From Bordetella avium (GTDB lineage: Bacteria > Pseudomonadota > Gammaproteobacteria > Burkholderiales > Burkholderiaceae_B): 64,000 nt of DNA. Shown one piece after another: positions 24,997-33,695 of the stretch. How positions within the stretch are numbered: the first letter of the stretch is position 1; each line of letters begins with the position of its first letter. The DNA lies in contig NZ_CP139969.1 of assembly GCF_034424645.1 (NCBI RefSeq), positions 3,534,001 through 3,598,000 on the forward strand, given 5' to 3'. The translations under genes and the position numbers were made by a program. The notes under the pieces were generated by a model that was not told the origin of the DNA, ran no database searches, and was given only the letters and a program-made list of their open reading frames with translations.

Positions 24997-26256
24997 TTAA
25001 TGAAACCAGCGTTTGACGGTGTCGGTCATGCGGCCAAAAAAGCCGGCGCGCTCGACATCTTCCTGCACGACCAGGGGTTCGGTGCGCAGCACTTTACCGT
25101 CCAGCGTGAATTCCAGGGTGCCGACTTGCTGGCCCTTGGCTAGCGGCGCCACCAGCGGGTCGGTGCGTTGCGCGATCGGCTTGATCTCATTGCCCTTGCC
25201 ACGCGGCACGGCCAACCAGACCGGATTGGGTGGGCCCAGCTTGACGTTCTCGGCCTTACCTTCCCAGACGCGGGCATCCAGACCCGGCTGACTCTTGTCA
25301 TAGAGCTTGACCGTGTCGAAATTCTGGAAGCTCCAGTTCAGGAGTTTGAGGCTTTCTTCAGCGCGCGTGGCCTCGCTATCGGCACCGACCAGCACGGTGA
25401 GCACGCGGCGGTCACCGCGCAAGGCCGTAGAAATGAGGCAATAGCCAGCCGAATCGGTATGACCGGTTTTCATCCCATCGACCGACGGGTCCGCCCACAA
25501 GAGGCGATTGCGGTTGGGCTGGGTAATCTTGTTGTAGGTAAAACCTTTTTGCTTGTAATAGTGGTAGTACTCGGGATGGTCGGACACCAGATGCGTGGCC
25601 AGCGTGGCCAGATCGCGCACCGTGGTGATGTGCTGCGGATCAGGCAATCCCGTGGCGTTCATGAAGTGCGTGCCCTTCATGCCCAAGCGTTCGGCCTGCT
25701 CGTTCATGAGCGCCGCAAAAGCCGTCTCGCTGCCGCCCACGGCCTCGGCCAGCGCCACCGAAGCGTCGTTGCCAGACTGCACGATCATGCCTTGGATGAG
25801 CTCATCGACCGTCACGGGCTTGCGCGGCTCGATGAACATGCGCGAGCCGCCTGTGCGCCAGGCGTGCTGCGACACCGGAACCTGCTGGTCGAGCGTAAGA
25901 CGTTTTTCATCGAGCGCGTTGAAAACCACATAGGCCGTCATGACCTTGGTCAACGAGGCCGGCTCGACTTTCTGATCAGGGTTGGAAGCCGCCAGCACCT
26001 GGCCACTGTTGACGTCGATGGCAATCCAGGCGCGCGCCGCGATAGTGGGCGCAGGCACGGCGGCCAGCTCGCCTACTGTGGCCACCGCCGCCGTAGCCGG
26101 CGCGGGGGTAGAGGTCGCGGGCGCTGCCGCCGCGGGAGCCTGCTGTTGAGCAGCGGCCGGCAGCGAGGCGGCAAGCATCACGGCCAACACGGCGCTCGAA
26201 ATCACGCGACGGGAAAAAACGGAGGGGGCAAAGGCAGATTGGGACAAGGTCTTCAT
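24997..26256 (-). CDS. dacC: D-alanyl-D-alanine carboxypeptidase (low-molecular-weight PBP, DacA/DacC type)
   Basis: A 419-residue periplasmic penicillin-binding protein that trims the terminal D-Ala of peptidoglycan stems. A signal peptide (AVMLAASLPAAAQ) is followed by an unusual ~40-residue Ala/Pro/Thr-rich linker, then the SxxK motif in ASLTKVMTAYVV, SGN in IVQSGNDASVALAE, KTG in VDGMKTGHTDSAGYC, and a C-terminal PBP5-like domain with an amphipathic membrane anchor (FGRMTDTVKRWFH). All three active-site motifs are intact. Which Dac paralogue it is cannot be decided by eye. Confidence 0.93.
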   Translation of the reverse strand: MKTLSQSAFAPSVFSRRVISSAVLAVMLAASLPAAAQQQAPAAAAPATSTPAPATAAVATVGELAAVPAPTIAARAWIAIDVNSGQVLAASNPDQKVEPASLTKVMTAYVVFNALDEKRLTLDQQVPVSQHAWRTGGSRMFIEPRKPVTVDELIQGMIVQSGNDASVALAEAVGGSETAFAALMNEQAERLGMKGTHFMNATGLPDPQHITTVRDLATLATHLVSDHPEYYHYYKQKGFTYNKITQPNRNRLLWADPSVDGMKTGHTDSAGYCLISTALRGDRRVLTVLVGADSEATRAEESLKLLNWSFQNFDTVKLYDKSQPGLDARVWEGKAENVKLGPPNPVWLAVPRGKGNEIKPIAQRTDPLVAPLAKGQQVGTLEFTLDGKVLRTEPLVVQEDVERAGFFGRMTDTVKRWFH

Positions 26257-26301
26257 CGGCTAGAAGGTTCACAGAAGGCCGCCGGCAAGCAGCGGCACAA
26301 C

Positions 26302-26307
26302 ATTATA
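26302..26307 (-). promoter_or_regulatory. Likely -10 box of the carboxypeptidase gene
   Basis: TATAAT on the minus strand, 45 nt before the start codon at 26256. No good -35 hexamer is evident at the usual spacing. Confidence 0.4.
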
Positions 26308-26388
26308 GGCAGCCTATCCGACCCGCTTTACCGAGGAACGTTCCCATCATGCACCGAACATGCAACGTGATGCAACGCCACCGGGAAT

Positions 26389-27036
26389 TCAGCCCAATGC
26401 CAGCTTCAGGCGTTGTGCAACGAGATTGCGCAAGCTAAGGAGCTTGCCGTGGAAGAAATGCGAGGCGCCGGGAATGACGACTACCGGCAATTTGAGCGGC
26501 CGCGCCCAGTCCATGGCTTCGGCCAGCGGCACCACCTCGTCCACTTCGCCATGCACGACCAGCGTATCTTCCGGCAGTTCGACTGCGCGGAACTGAAAAC
26601 GCGCCACGGCCGGCCCCATCAGCATCAAGGCCTGAGGCGCTGCGCCCTGCTCGGCCAGCATGGCATAAACCTGCGCCGCCACTGCCGTGCCAAAGGAAAA
26701 ACCGCCCAGCACCCAGGGCGCGTCCGCCAGTTCTGGCAAGGTCTGCCGGATTTGCGGGATCAGGCCGAGCATGTCTTCGGTTTCACCGACAGCGCGATCA
26801 AACCCGCCTTCGGAATCGCCCACGCCGCGAAAATTGGGCCGCACCACGATCAGGCCGGCATTCGCGCAGGCACGGGCAATCGTGGTAACCACTTTGTTGT
26901 CGCGCGCGCCCCCGTGCAAGGGATGGGGATGGAGCACCAGGGCCCAGCCTATCGGCTCGCCGTCGGGGTAGTCGAAGGCGCAATCGATACGGCCGGCAGC
27001 GCCGGAAAAGGCAAGAATTTCAGTACGTGCGGACAT
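26389..27036 (-). CDS. Alpha/beta-hydrolase (COG2945-like)
   Basis: A 215-residue alpha/beta-hydrolase with oxyanion region LHPHPLHGGARDNKVV, nucleophile elbow VLGGFSFGTAVAA (GFSFG), an acid in VVHGEVDEVVPL and histidine in IPGASHFFHGKL. This is the COG2945 group of short serine hydrolases, of unknown substrate. It begins 32 nt after the lipoprotein gene of the MCE transporter and may belong to the same transcript, though a functional link is not known. Confidence 0.85.
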   Translation of the reverse strand: MSARTEILAFSGAAGRIDCAFDYPDGEPIGWALVLHPHPLHGGARDNKVVTTIARACANAGLIVVRPNFRGVGDSEGGFDRAVGETEDMLGLIPQIRQTLPELADAPWVLGGFSFGTAVAAQVYAMLAEQGAAPQALMLMGPAVARFQFRAVELPEDTLVVHGEVDEVVPLAEAMDWARPLKLPVVVIPGASHFFHGKLLSLRNLVAQRLKLALG

Positions 27037-27068
27037 GGGCCCATCCGGAAAGACGCAAAACCGCGATG

Positions 27069-27659
27069 TTAACCGGCGGCTTGCGGCAACAGGTCGGCAA
27101 GCCAGGCCGCGAGGTCCTCGGCAGCCCCGTCCGTGGCCTGTCGCAAGGCCGTCACACCGCCGGCCGCGTCCTGTGTCGGCGCATCCGCCTGGCGTGCAAA
27201 GCGCCGCTGACCCAGCAGCTTGCCGTTTTGCAGTACCAAGGCCTGCAGCACGACCTGCCCCTGGCTGGAGCGGCCATCAGGGGCAAAAACCTGCTCAAAG
27301 CGCGTGAGTTCAACGCGCAACTGCGGCGCCCCCGGGCTGGCGCTATCGCTCAGCACTGCGCCTTCACGGGATAGGCGCTCCTGCAAACGCTGCCGCACCA
27401 GGCTGGCAGGGGCTTCGTTCCAGCGAAAGCCTGCATAGGCCTTGGGCGCCGTGCTGTCGGCCACCCGCCAAATGACGCCGGTATCGTTCAGCGTGGGCAC
27501 GGCGGAGTAAGACAGAGTGATGGGCACGCGCGCCGGCAATTGACGTTGCGCAGGCGCTTCAAGCCCGAGGTCAAAGCGCGCAGCCTGAGGGGCAACACGG
27601 CCCACACTGCAACCGGCCAGCGTCAGGACCACAGCCATGGCGATATAGCTTTTTTTCAT
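27069..27659 (-). CDS. ABC-type transport auxiliary lipoprotein (PqiC/YmbA-like)
   Basis: A 196-residue outer-membrane-type lipoprotein: MKKSYIAMAVVLTLAGCSVG has a lipobox with Cys17. The body (RVPITLSYSAVPTLNDTGVI and the QRLQERLSREGAVL segment) fits the ABC_trans_aux family associated with MCE transporters. It probably receives lipid from, or docks, the MCE protein at the outer membrane. The ATG at 27659 lies 4 nt after the MCE gene's stop. Confidence 0.85.
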   Translation of the reverse strand: MKKSYIAMAVVLTLAGCSVGRVAPQAARFDLGLEAPAQRQLPARVPITLSYSAVPTLNDTGVIWRVADSTAPKAYAGFRWNEAPASLVRQRLQERLSREGAVLSDSASPGAPQLRVELTRFEQVFAPDGRSSQGQVVLQALVLQNGKLLGQRRFARQADAPTQDAAGGVTALRQATDGAAEDLAAWLADLLPQAAG

Positions 27660-27663
27660 GGGT

Positions 27664-28590
27664 TCATCTCCTGAAGCCGGCAAAGCCCGGCTCGCCCGGC
27701 CCTGGCTCAACAGGCGCGGGGCCGAAAAGTAAAGACTGGGGCGAGTCGCCCAGGTTGCGCAGCACGGTCTGGGCATCGCGCGCGGCGCCACTCACCGAGT
27801 TGGCCATGCCGGTCATGGCCGGCAAGGTATCCTGGTTCAGCCGCGCTGCCGCGCGTGCAATATCCTGGAGGCTGCGTCCGGCATTGGCCAGCGGGCCATC
27901 CGGCGCATTCAGGCGCGCCAGAGACTGGCTGGCCGCCTGCATCAGCTGCGCAGCATCCGCCGAAGCCCTATCGAGGGAGTCCACCAGCGGACCCACTTTG
28001 CGCAGTGCTGGCGCCAAATCGCGGCTGACCTGATTGAGCTGCGTGCTGATCTCGGCCGTATTCTTCAAGGTGACACCCAGCGCCTCAACATTCGAGTGGC
28101 TCATGAGCTTGCGCAGCTCTTCGGCCGTATCCTCAAATTTGGCCATAAGGGCATTGCCGCGCTGCTCCAAGCGATCAAAGAAACCGGGTCGCAGCGGAAT
28201 ATCGGGCAATTGGTCGCCGCGGGCAACCAGCAACTCCTTGGATGAACCGTTATCGCGCAGCTCGATGTTGGCCTGCCCCGTTACCCCCTGCACACCAATT
28301 TCGGCCCAGGTCGAAGCGGTGATGGGCGTGGTGGGCGCAACACCGATACGAATGCGGACTTCGCCCGGTTTATGGGGGTTGAGCACCAGAGATTGAACCT
28401 TGCCGACCGGCACCCCCTGATAACGCACGGCCGATTGGGCGGTTAGCCCGCTGACCGGTGTTGACGAAACGATGTCATAGAATTTGAAGGCCGTTCGATC
28501 GCGGCCTACCCAGACGGCGACCAGCGCGGCGGCGACCAGCAAAACCAGGGTGAAAACCCCGGCCAGCAAAGCATGACTACGATTTTCCAT
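27664..28590 (-). CDS. MCE-domain lipid transport protein (MlaD-like)
   Basis: A 308-residue membrane-anchored periplasmic protein. An N-terminal helix (HALLAGVFTLVLLVAAALVA) is followed by one MCE domain (VSGLTAQSAVRYQGVPVGKV and GVQGVTGQANIELRDNGSS), then a long helical tail. MCE proteins form hexameric lipid-transfer tunnels. The ATG at 28590 is inside the 3' end of the ATPase gene (14-nt overlap). The longer C-terminal helical part is unlike E. coli MlaD and closer to PqiB/Ttg2-type relatives. Confidence 0.88.
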   Translation of the reverse strand: MENRSHALLAGVFTLVLLVAAALVAVWVGRDRTAFKFYDIVSSTPVSGLTAQSAVRYQGVPVGKVQSLVLNPHKPGEVRIRIGVAPTTPITASTWAEIGVQGVTGQANIELRDNGSSKELLVARGDQLPDIPLRPGFFDRLEQRGNALMAKFEDTAEELRKLMSHSNVEALGVTLKNTAEISTQLNQVSRDLAPALRKVGPLVDSLDRASADAAQLMQAASQSLARLNAPDGPLANAGRSLQDIARAAARLNQDTLPAMTGMANSVSGAARDAQTVLRNLGDSPQSLLFGPAPVEPGPGEPGFAGFRR

Positions 28591-29401
28591 TGCCCGCTTC
28601 CTTTGGTGCGAGATCCCCGAGCGCACGCCTGCCCCGCTCGCCGAGGAAAAAACTTTTGATAAAGGGATGATTGATCTTCAGGATCTCGGGCACCGTATCG
28701 CAGGCGATGACACGCTTGTCCGCCAGTACCGCCACCCTGGTGGCCAATGCCAGCAACGTGTCCAGATCGTGAGTGACCATGACCACCGTAAAACCGAGTT
28801 GCCGGTGCAGGCTCTGCACCAGATCGACAAAGTCGTCAGAGCGCAAAGGGTCCAGGCCGGCAGTGGGTTCATCCAGAAACAACAATTCGGGGTCCAGCGC
28901 GAGAGCGCGCGCCAGGGCAACCCGCTTGACCATGCCGCCGGAGAGATCGGACGGGCTCTTCAGGGCATCCTTGGCATTCAGCCCGACCATATCGAGCCGG
29001 CACATCACCACGTCTTGGATGAGGTCTTCAGGCAGGGTGCGCAGCTCACGCAGGGGCAACGCAATATTGTCGAATACCGTCAGGGCGGAAAACAGGGCTC
29101 CCGACTGAAACAGCATGCCCCAGCGTTCCGACAGCCGGCGGCGCTCGGCGCCCGTCAGTTTGGTGATGTCATGCCCCAGTATGCGCACTTCGCCACGGGC
29201 TGGCCGCGTCAGGCCGATGATCTGGCGTAACAATACCGTCTTGCCCGACCCGGAACCACCGACCAGCACGAGAATCTCGCCCGGATAAACCGTGAGGTTG
29301 AGATTATCGTGAACGACGTGGTCGCCAAACGCCGTGCGCAGGCCCGACACCGAGATCACCGGGGTCAAGGTAAGACCATCATCGTTAAGCGTCGCCGCCA
29401 T
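28577..29401 (-). CDS. Lipid ABC transporter ATP-binding protein (MlaF-like)
   Basis: A 274-residue ATPase with Walker A LVGGSGSGKTVLLRQIIGL, signature SDLSGGMVKRVALARAL (the M-V-K-R form is diagnostic for MlaF), Walker B LLFLDEPTAGLDP and VMVTHDLDTL. It drives the MCE transporter together with the permease encoded just upstream, whose stop codon overlaps this ATG by one base. Confidence 0.92.
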   Translation of the reverse strand: MAATLNDDGLTLTPVISVSGLRTAFGDHVVHDNLNLTVYPGEILVLVGGSGSGKTVLLRQIIGLTRPARGEVRILGHDITKLTGAERRRLSERWGMLFQSGALFSALTVFDNIALPLRELRTLPEDLIQDVVMCRLDMVGLNAKDALKSPSDLSGGMVKRVALARALALDPELLFLDEPTAGLDPLRSDDFVDLVQSLHRQLGFTVVMVTHDLDTLLALATRVAVLADKRVIACDTVPEILKINHPFIKSFFLGERGRRALGDLAPKEAGNGKS

Positions 29402-30534
29402 CAGATCCCCATCCCGCTCAGAATCACGGCATATAGCGCATCAACCAGAATCACGCCGGTGATCGAGGTCACCACCGAGGTCGTCGTGCCGCGCCCCAGG
29501 CTTTCGGTATCGGGTTTGATCCGCAGGCCGAAATGGCAGGCCACCAGCGCGATCAAAACACCAAAGGACACGCCCTTGACCATGCCTATCCAATAATTGG
29601 TAATCGTGACGGCATTGGGCAGGGACTCAAGAAACCACTGGGCCGAAATACCCAATTGCATCTGAGCCGCCAGCATGCCGCCCAACAGCGCCATCGCATC
29701 CGTCCATAACACCAGCAGCGGCATAGTGATGGCCAGCGCGACGACACGGGGCAAGATAAGGCGCTGGCTTTGCGAAATGCCCATCACGCTCATGGCATCC
29801 AGCTCCTGTGTCACACGCATCACGCCGATCTGGGCCGTAATAGCCGAACCTGACCTGCCTGCCACCAGAATGGCCGCCAGTACCGGGCCCAGCTCGCGCA
29901 CAATGGACACACCTAGCAGGCGCACAATGAAGCGGTCTGCCCCGAACATCTGCAATTGCTGCGCCGACAAATAAGACAGCACCACACCAATCAGAAAGCC
30001 CACCAGCGCCGTGATACCCAGTGCCTGGGCACCCGTCCGATAAATCTGAGCGGAAATTTCCCGCCAAGGCCCGCGCGAAGGCCGTAGCAACAGACCGATG
30101 AAATCCAGCACCAGTTGACCCAGCATGCGCAACAGCATGATGCCGTTGTGAGCGGCATCGAAAATCGCCTGCCCGATCGCGCGCACCCAGCTCAACCGAT
30201 CCGTCACGGGCGGCGCGGGCGCCACGGCCCCAGGGTTGACGGCCAGCGCGTTAAACACCTCGCGCTGGCCGTCGGTCAGGCGCACGCGCTCAGGGAGACG
30301 CTCTCCCCACAGCCGCCACAGCAGATTTGCACCGATGGTGTCCAGACGCTGAATACCGCGCAGATCCCAGCGGGTATGGGCGTGCGTCTGCGCCAGCGCA
30401 TCGCGCCGGGCTTGCACCTGGCCGCGCACCGCCAGGGCTTGCAGGCTCCAATCGCCTCCAAGATAGACGACGTCGCCGTCCCTCTGAATGAGCGGCGCCT
30501 GACTGTCGCGGTCGGGCAGTGGTTGCTGATGCAT
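29401..30534 (-). CDS. MlaE-family permease with N-terminal STAS-like domain
   Basis: A 377-residue protein. The first ~105 residues (GGDWSLQALAVRGQVQARRD, WDLRGIQRLDTIGANLLWRL) form a STAS-like domain; the rest is the MlaE permease with GVVLSYLSAQQLQMFGADRF, RELGPVLAAILVAGRSGSAI and ELDAMSVMGISQSQRLILPR. This fusion of STAS and permease is known among MlaE homologues. It heads an operon with the ATPase, MCE protein and lipoprotein, predicted to move phospholipids across the envelope. Divergent from birA. Confidence 0.9.
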   Translation of the reverse strand: MHQQPLPDRDSQAPLIQRDGDVVYLGGDWSLQALAVRGQVQARRDALAQTHAHTRWDLRGIQRLDTIGANLLWRLWGERLPERVRLTDGQREVFNALAVNPGAVAPAPPVTDRLSWVRAIGQAIFDAAHNGIMLLRMLGQLVLDFIGLLLRPSRGPWREISAQIYRTGAQALGITALVGFLIGVVLSYLSAQQLQMFGADRFIVRLLGVSIVRELGPVLAAILVAGRSGSAITAQIGVMRVTQELDAMSVMGISQSQRLILPRVVALAITMPLLVLWTDAMALLGGMLAAQMQLGISAQWFLESLPNAVTITNYWIGMVKGVSFGVLIALVACHFGLRIKPDTESLGRGTTTSVVTSITGVILVDALYAVILSGMGI

Positions 30535-30610
30535 GAAGCGTGACGTGGCGAGAACAGTATTTCTGATGGTGGCACATCATATAACGACAAGATGATAGAC
30601 CGCGTTGCCC

Positions 30611-30616
30611 TACAAT
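30611..30616 (+). promoter_or_regulatory. -10-like hexamer just before birA (possible leaderless start)
   Basis: TACAAT ends 7 nt before the birA ATG and there is no Shine-Dalgarno, so the transcript could start at the AUG. A matching -35 was not found. Confidence 0.3.
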
Positions 30617-30623
30617 TCGCCCC

Positions 30624-31451
30624 ATGTCTGCTCAAGCTATCGCTCTGCCCGCGCCTGAGGCGCTAGAGCGCGCCGTCCAGGCGCGCCTGCCCAGTTTCAC
30701 CCATGTGCAATGGGTGGCCAGCACCGGCTCGACCAATGCCGATCTATTGGCGCGCGCGCGCCAGACCTGTGCTCCCAAACCCTGGTTGCTGGGCGCACAT
30801 CTGCAAGAGGCCGGCCGAGGCCGCGCCGGGCGGCCCTGGAAAAACCGCAGCGGCGCCACGCTGATGTTCTCCTGCGCCTTCAATGTGCGGTTGCCTGCCG
30901 CGCAATTACCTGCCATTTCGCCTCTGGCCGGGCTGGCAGCCTGTGAGGCGCTGCGCAGCCTATGCGGCCATGACGGCGTCTGCGTGAAATGGCCCAACGA
31001 CGTGCAATGGCACGACGCCAAGCTGGCCGGCGTGCTGGCAGAGACCACCCGCAACCCGGATAGCGACGGCTATACCGTTGTCATCGGCATGGGGCTGAAT
31101 CTGCGCGACGCCGATACCCTGTCGGCCACCCTGGGTCGCGCCATCGCCGACTGGAGCCAGATCGAAGGCAGCGCAGCGGTCGAAGACGCGGCTGATATCG
31201 TGCGCGCCAGCGCACTGGCCTGGCAGACGGCCATCGCCGACCTGGAGCGTGACGGCTTTGCCGCCTTTGTGGCGCGCTTCGCACAGGCCGATGCCCTGGC
31301 CGAGCGCGCCGTCAACGTGATAGACCGAGGCCAGATCATTCACAGCGGCCAGGCGGCCGGCCTGGACGCCCTGGGCCGTCTGCAAGTTCACACCGACGCC
31401 GGTCTGGTCGCCGTATCGGCAGGTGAAATCTCCGTGCGTGCCCACCCATGA
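30624..31451 (+). CDS. birA: Biotin-[acetyl-CoA-carboxylase] ligase
   Basis: A 275-residue enzyme that attaches biotin to the carboxylase BCCP subunit. Motifs: [10 protein letters not shown], the biotinyl-AMP loop [14 protein letters not shown], and [11 protein letters not shown], plus VIGMGLNLR. It lacks the N-terminal helix-turn-helix of the E. coli protein, so it should be a ligase without repressor function. It overlaps coaX by 4 nt (ATGA), as in Bordetella where birA precedes baf. Confidence 0.95.
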
Positions 31452-32227
31452 TGCTGCTTATCGACTCCGGCAATAGCCGTCTGAAGCTGGGTTGGCTGCG
31501 CAGCGGCGCGCGCGAGCCTGAACCCGCCGCCTTCGACAACCTTGACCTGCAAGCCCTGGCGAGCTGGCTGCAAACCCTAAGGCCGCGTCCGACGCGGGCG
31601 ATCGGGGTCAACGTGGCCGGGCAGGCGCGGGGGGAGGCGATCGCAGCCATCCTGGCCCAATGCGGGTGCAGCATCGAATGGATGCGGCCGCGCCGCGAAG
31701 TTCTGGGTATGACCAATGCCTACCGCAACCAGGCGCAGTTAGGCGCAGACCGCTGGGCCGCGATGCTGGGCTTGCGCATGCGTCTGCCAGAAGGCCACCC
31801 GCCCGCGCTGCTGGCGTCTTTCGGTACGGCGACCACCCTGGATACGCTGGGGCCGGACAATGAATTCGCGGGTGGCCTGATCCTCCCCGGCCCGACCATG
31901 ATGCGCGGTGCGCTGGTGCATGGCACCGCCAACCTGCCGCTGGCCGAAGGCCCGGTCACCCTGTATCCGACCGAAACCCACGAAGCCATTGCCACCGGCA
32001 TTGCCGCCGCCCAGGCCGGCGCGCTGGCGCGCCAGTGGCTGGCCGGCCAGGAACGTTACGGTCAGCCGCCCGAAGTCTATGTCGCGGGAGGCGGCTGGAC
32101 TGAAGTCCGGCCCGAAATCGAACGTCTGCTACAACTGGTGGGCGCCCCCTTCGGCGTGGCGCCCGTGCCCGTTATCTTGCAAACACCCGTGCTCGACGGA
32201 CTGGCCGCGCTGGCCAGCGCCCTCTGA
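31448..32227 (+). CDS. coaX: Type III pantothenate kinase (CoaX; Bvg accessory factor Baf type)
   Basis: A 259-residue kinase of the ASKHA fold for the first step of coenzyme A synthesis. [20 protein letters not shown] holds the phosphate-1 motif, [10 protein letters not shown] is diagnostic for type III enzymes, and [14 protein letters not shown] gives the second phosphate motif. In Bordetella pertussis the orthologue, Baf, was first described as affecting ptx expression. It is coupled to birA by a 4-nt overlap. The start may be either of two adjacent ATGs. Confidence 0.94.
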
Positions 32228-32241
32228 TTAGCGAAACTGCC

Positions 32242-32418
32242 ATGCGCATTCTGTTTCTCGTGATTTTGCTGGCCAATATATGGGCCTACAGCCTGGGACA
32301 AGGCTGGTTGGGGCCAAGACCCGACGACGAGGGGCGCGACCCGCGCCAATTGAATCGGGAATTGAACGCCGGACAGATCACGCTCAAGCCCGCCACGAAA
32401 CCCGGCCTGCCCGGCTAG
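32242..32418 (+). CDS. 58-residue protein with N-terminal membrane helix, downstream of coaX
   Basis: A short frame following coaX by 14 nt: MRILFLVILLANIWAYSLGQ, then GWLGPRPDDEGRDPRQLNRE, ending ...ATKPGLPG. An N-terminal membrane or signal segment is followed by a GWLG-P-DD-GR-P-x-L pattern that I believe recurs in small proteins after coaX in related Burkholderiales, sometimes with a SPOR protein partner. Its codon use is like the neighbours. It overlaps the convergent waaA by 4 nt. Function unknown. Confidence 0.72.
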   Translation: MRILFLVILLANIWAYSLGQGWLGPRPDDEGRDPRQLNRELNAGQITLKPATKPGLPG

Positions 32419-33686
32419 ACCTGCCGGCCCACCTTGAGACGATGCGCCAGGGCATCGATGCTGCGCGCCACCGCGCCTTTATGCGTCGCGGTCCATGCAA
32501 GCGCGGCCTGGGCGCGCTGACGCAGCAGCTCGGGATCAGCTAGCCATTGATCGGCTAATTGCAAAGCCTGCCGGGCAGTCTCGACACGTTGCGCCGCGCC
32601 CGCCTCGATGGCGTCGCTCGTGGCCGGCTCAAAATTAAAGGTATGTGGCCCCGTGATAACAGGCGTGCCCGCCGCGCAGGCTTCAATAAGGTTTTGGCCG
32701 CCCAAAGGCGCAAAACTACCGCCAATCACGGCCACATCGGCGGCCGCATAATAAAACGGCATTTCACCCAGGCTATCGCCCACCAGGATATCCAGCTCGG
32801 CGCCCGCCGCGCCCGCCGAACGCCGCCCTACGCGCAAACCGGTCGCCTCGGCCTGGGCCCAGGCTTCGTCAAAACGCTGAGGATGACGCGGAATCAGCAA
32901 ATAAAGCGGCCGAGGCGTCGGCAATTCGCCCAGCGCCTGCAAAAACATCAGATCCTCGCCTTCACGGGTACTGGCAATCGCCACGACCGGCCGGCCCACC
33001 GCCTCACGCCAGGCCCGGCCTTCCCGCAACAATGCCTCAGGCAAACTGACATCAAATTTGAGATTGCCCGTGACCTGCACGTTTCGCGCCCCGGCCTCAC
33101 GCAGCCGCTGCGCATCCGCTTCGCTCTGGGCCAGCACAAGGTCCAGGCCTGACATCGCTTCGCGCATCACCCGGCCCAGGCGCAGCGATGTCCGTAGCGA
33201 GCTGGCGGAAAAACGCGCATTGACCAAGGCCAGGGGCAGACCACGCGCATTTGCGGCAGCAAGCAGATTAGGCCAGATTTCACGCTCGACAATCAGACCG
33301 CAACGCGGCTCGTAGGCATCGAAGAAGCGCCCGACGGCGCCAGGAAAATCGTAGGGCAGCCAAACCTGGCGCAACTGCCCGCGGCCAATAGCGTCGCCAA
33401 ACAGCCGCGCCCCTTCGGCGCGGCCCGTCGCAGTCATGTGCGTCAGCAAAATGGGCAGCCCCTGCGCAAGCAAAGCGTCTATCAGGGGCTGAGCCGCACG
33501 GGTCTCACCCAGGCTGACCGCATGCATCCAGATTGCGCCTCGCAAAGGATCGGCCTCGGGATGACCGAAACGCGTGCGCGCCAGGACATCCCACTGCCCG
33601 GGCACGCGCCGGGCGCGGCGCCACAAGCCGAGCCAGAATAGTGGAGCGAGTGTGTACAGCAGGACGGTATAGAGGCTGCGCCGCAT
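32415..33686 (-). CDS. waaA: 3-deoxy-D-manno-octulosonic acid (Kdo) transferase
   Basis: A 423-residue GT30 enzyme that adds Kdo to lipid IVA on the cytoplasmic face of the inner membrane. It has an N-terminal anchor, then WMHAVSLGETRAAQPLIDAL with the catalytic Glu of the VSxGE motif, VEREIWPNLL, NARFSASSL, and GGSFAPLGGQNLIEACAAGT. All expected motifs are there. waaC lies 9 nt upstream on the same strand; the small ORF after coaX converges. Confidence 0.95.
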   Translation of the reverse strand: MRRSLYTVLLYTLAPLFWLGLWRRARRVPGQWDVLARTRFGHPEADPLRGAIWMHAVSLGETRAAQPLIDALLAQGLPILLTHMTATGRAEGARLFGDAIGRGQLRQVWLPYDFPGAVGRFFDAYEPRCGLIVEREIWPNLLAAANARGLPLALVNARFSASSLRTSLRLGRVMREAMSGLDLVLAQSEADAQRLREAGARNVQVTGNLKFDVSLPEALLREGRAWREAVGRPVVAIASTREGEDLMFLQALGELPTPRPLYLLIPRHPQRFDEAWAQAEATGLRVGRRSAGAAGAELDILVGDSLGEMPFYYAAADVAVIGGSFAPLGGQNLIEACAAGTPVITGPHTFNFEPATSDAIEAGAAQRVETARQALQLADQWLADPELLRQRAQAALAWTATHKGAVARSIDALAHRLKVGRQV

Positions 33687-33695
33687 AGGCTTGCG

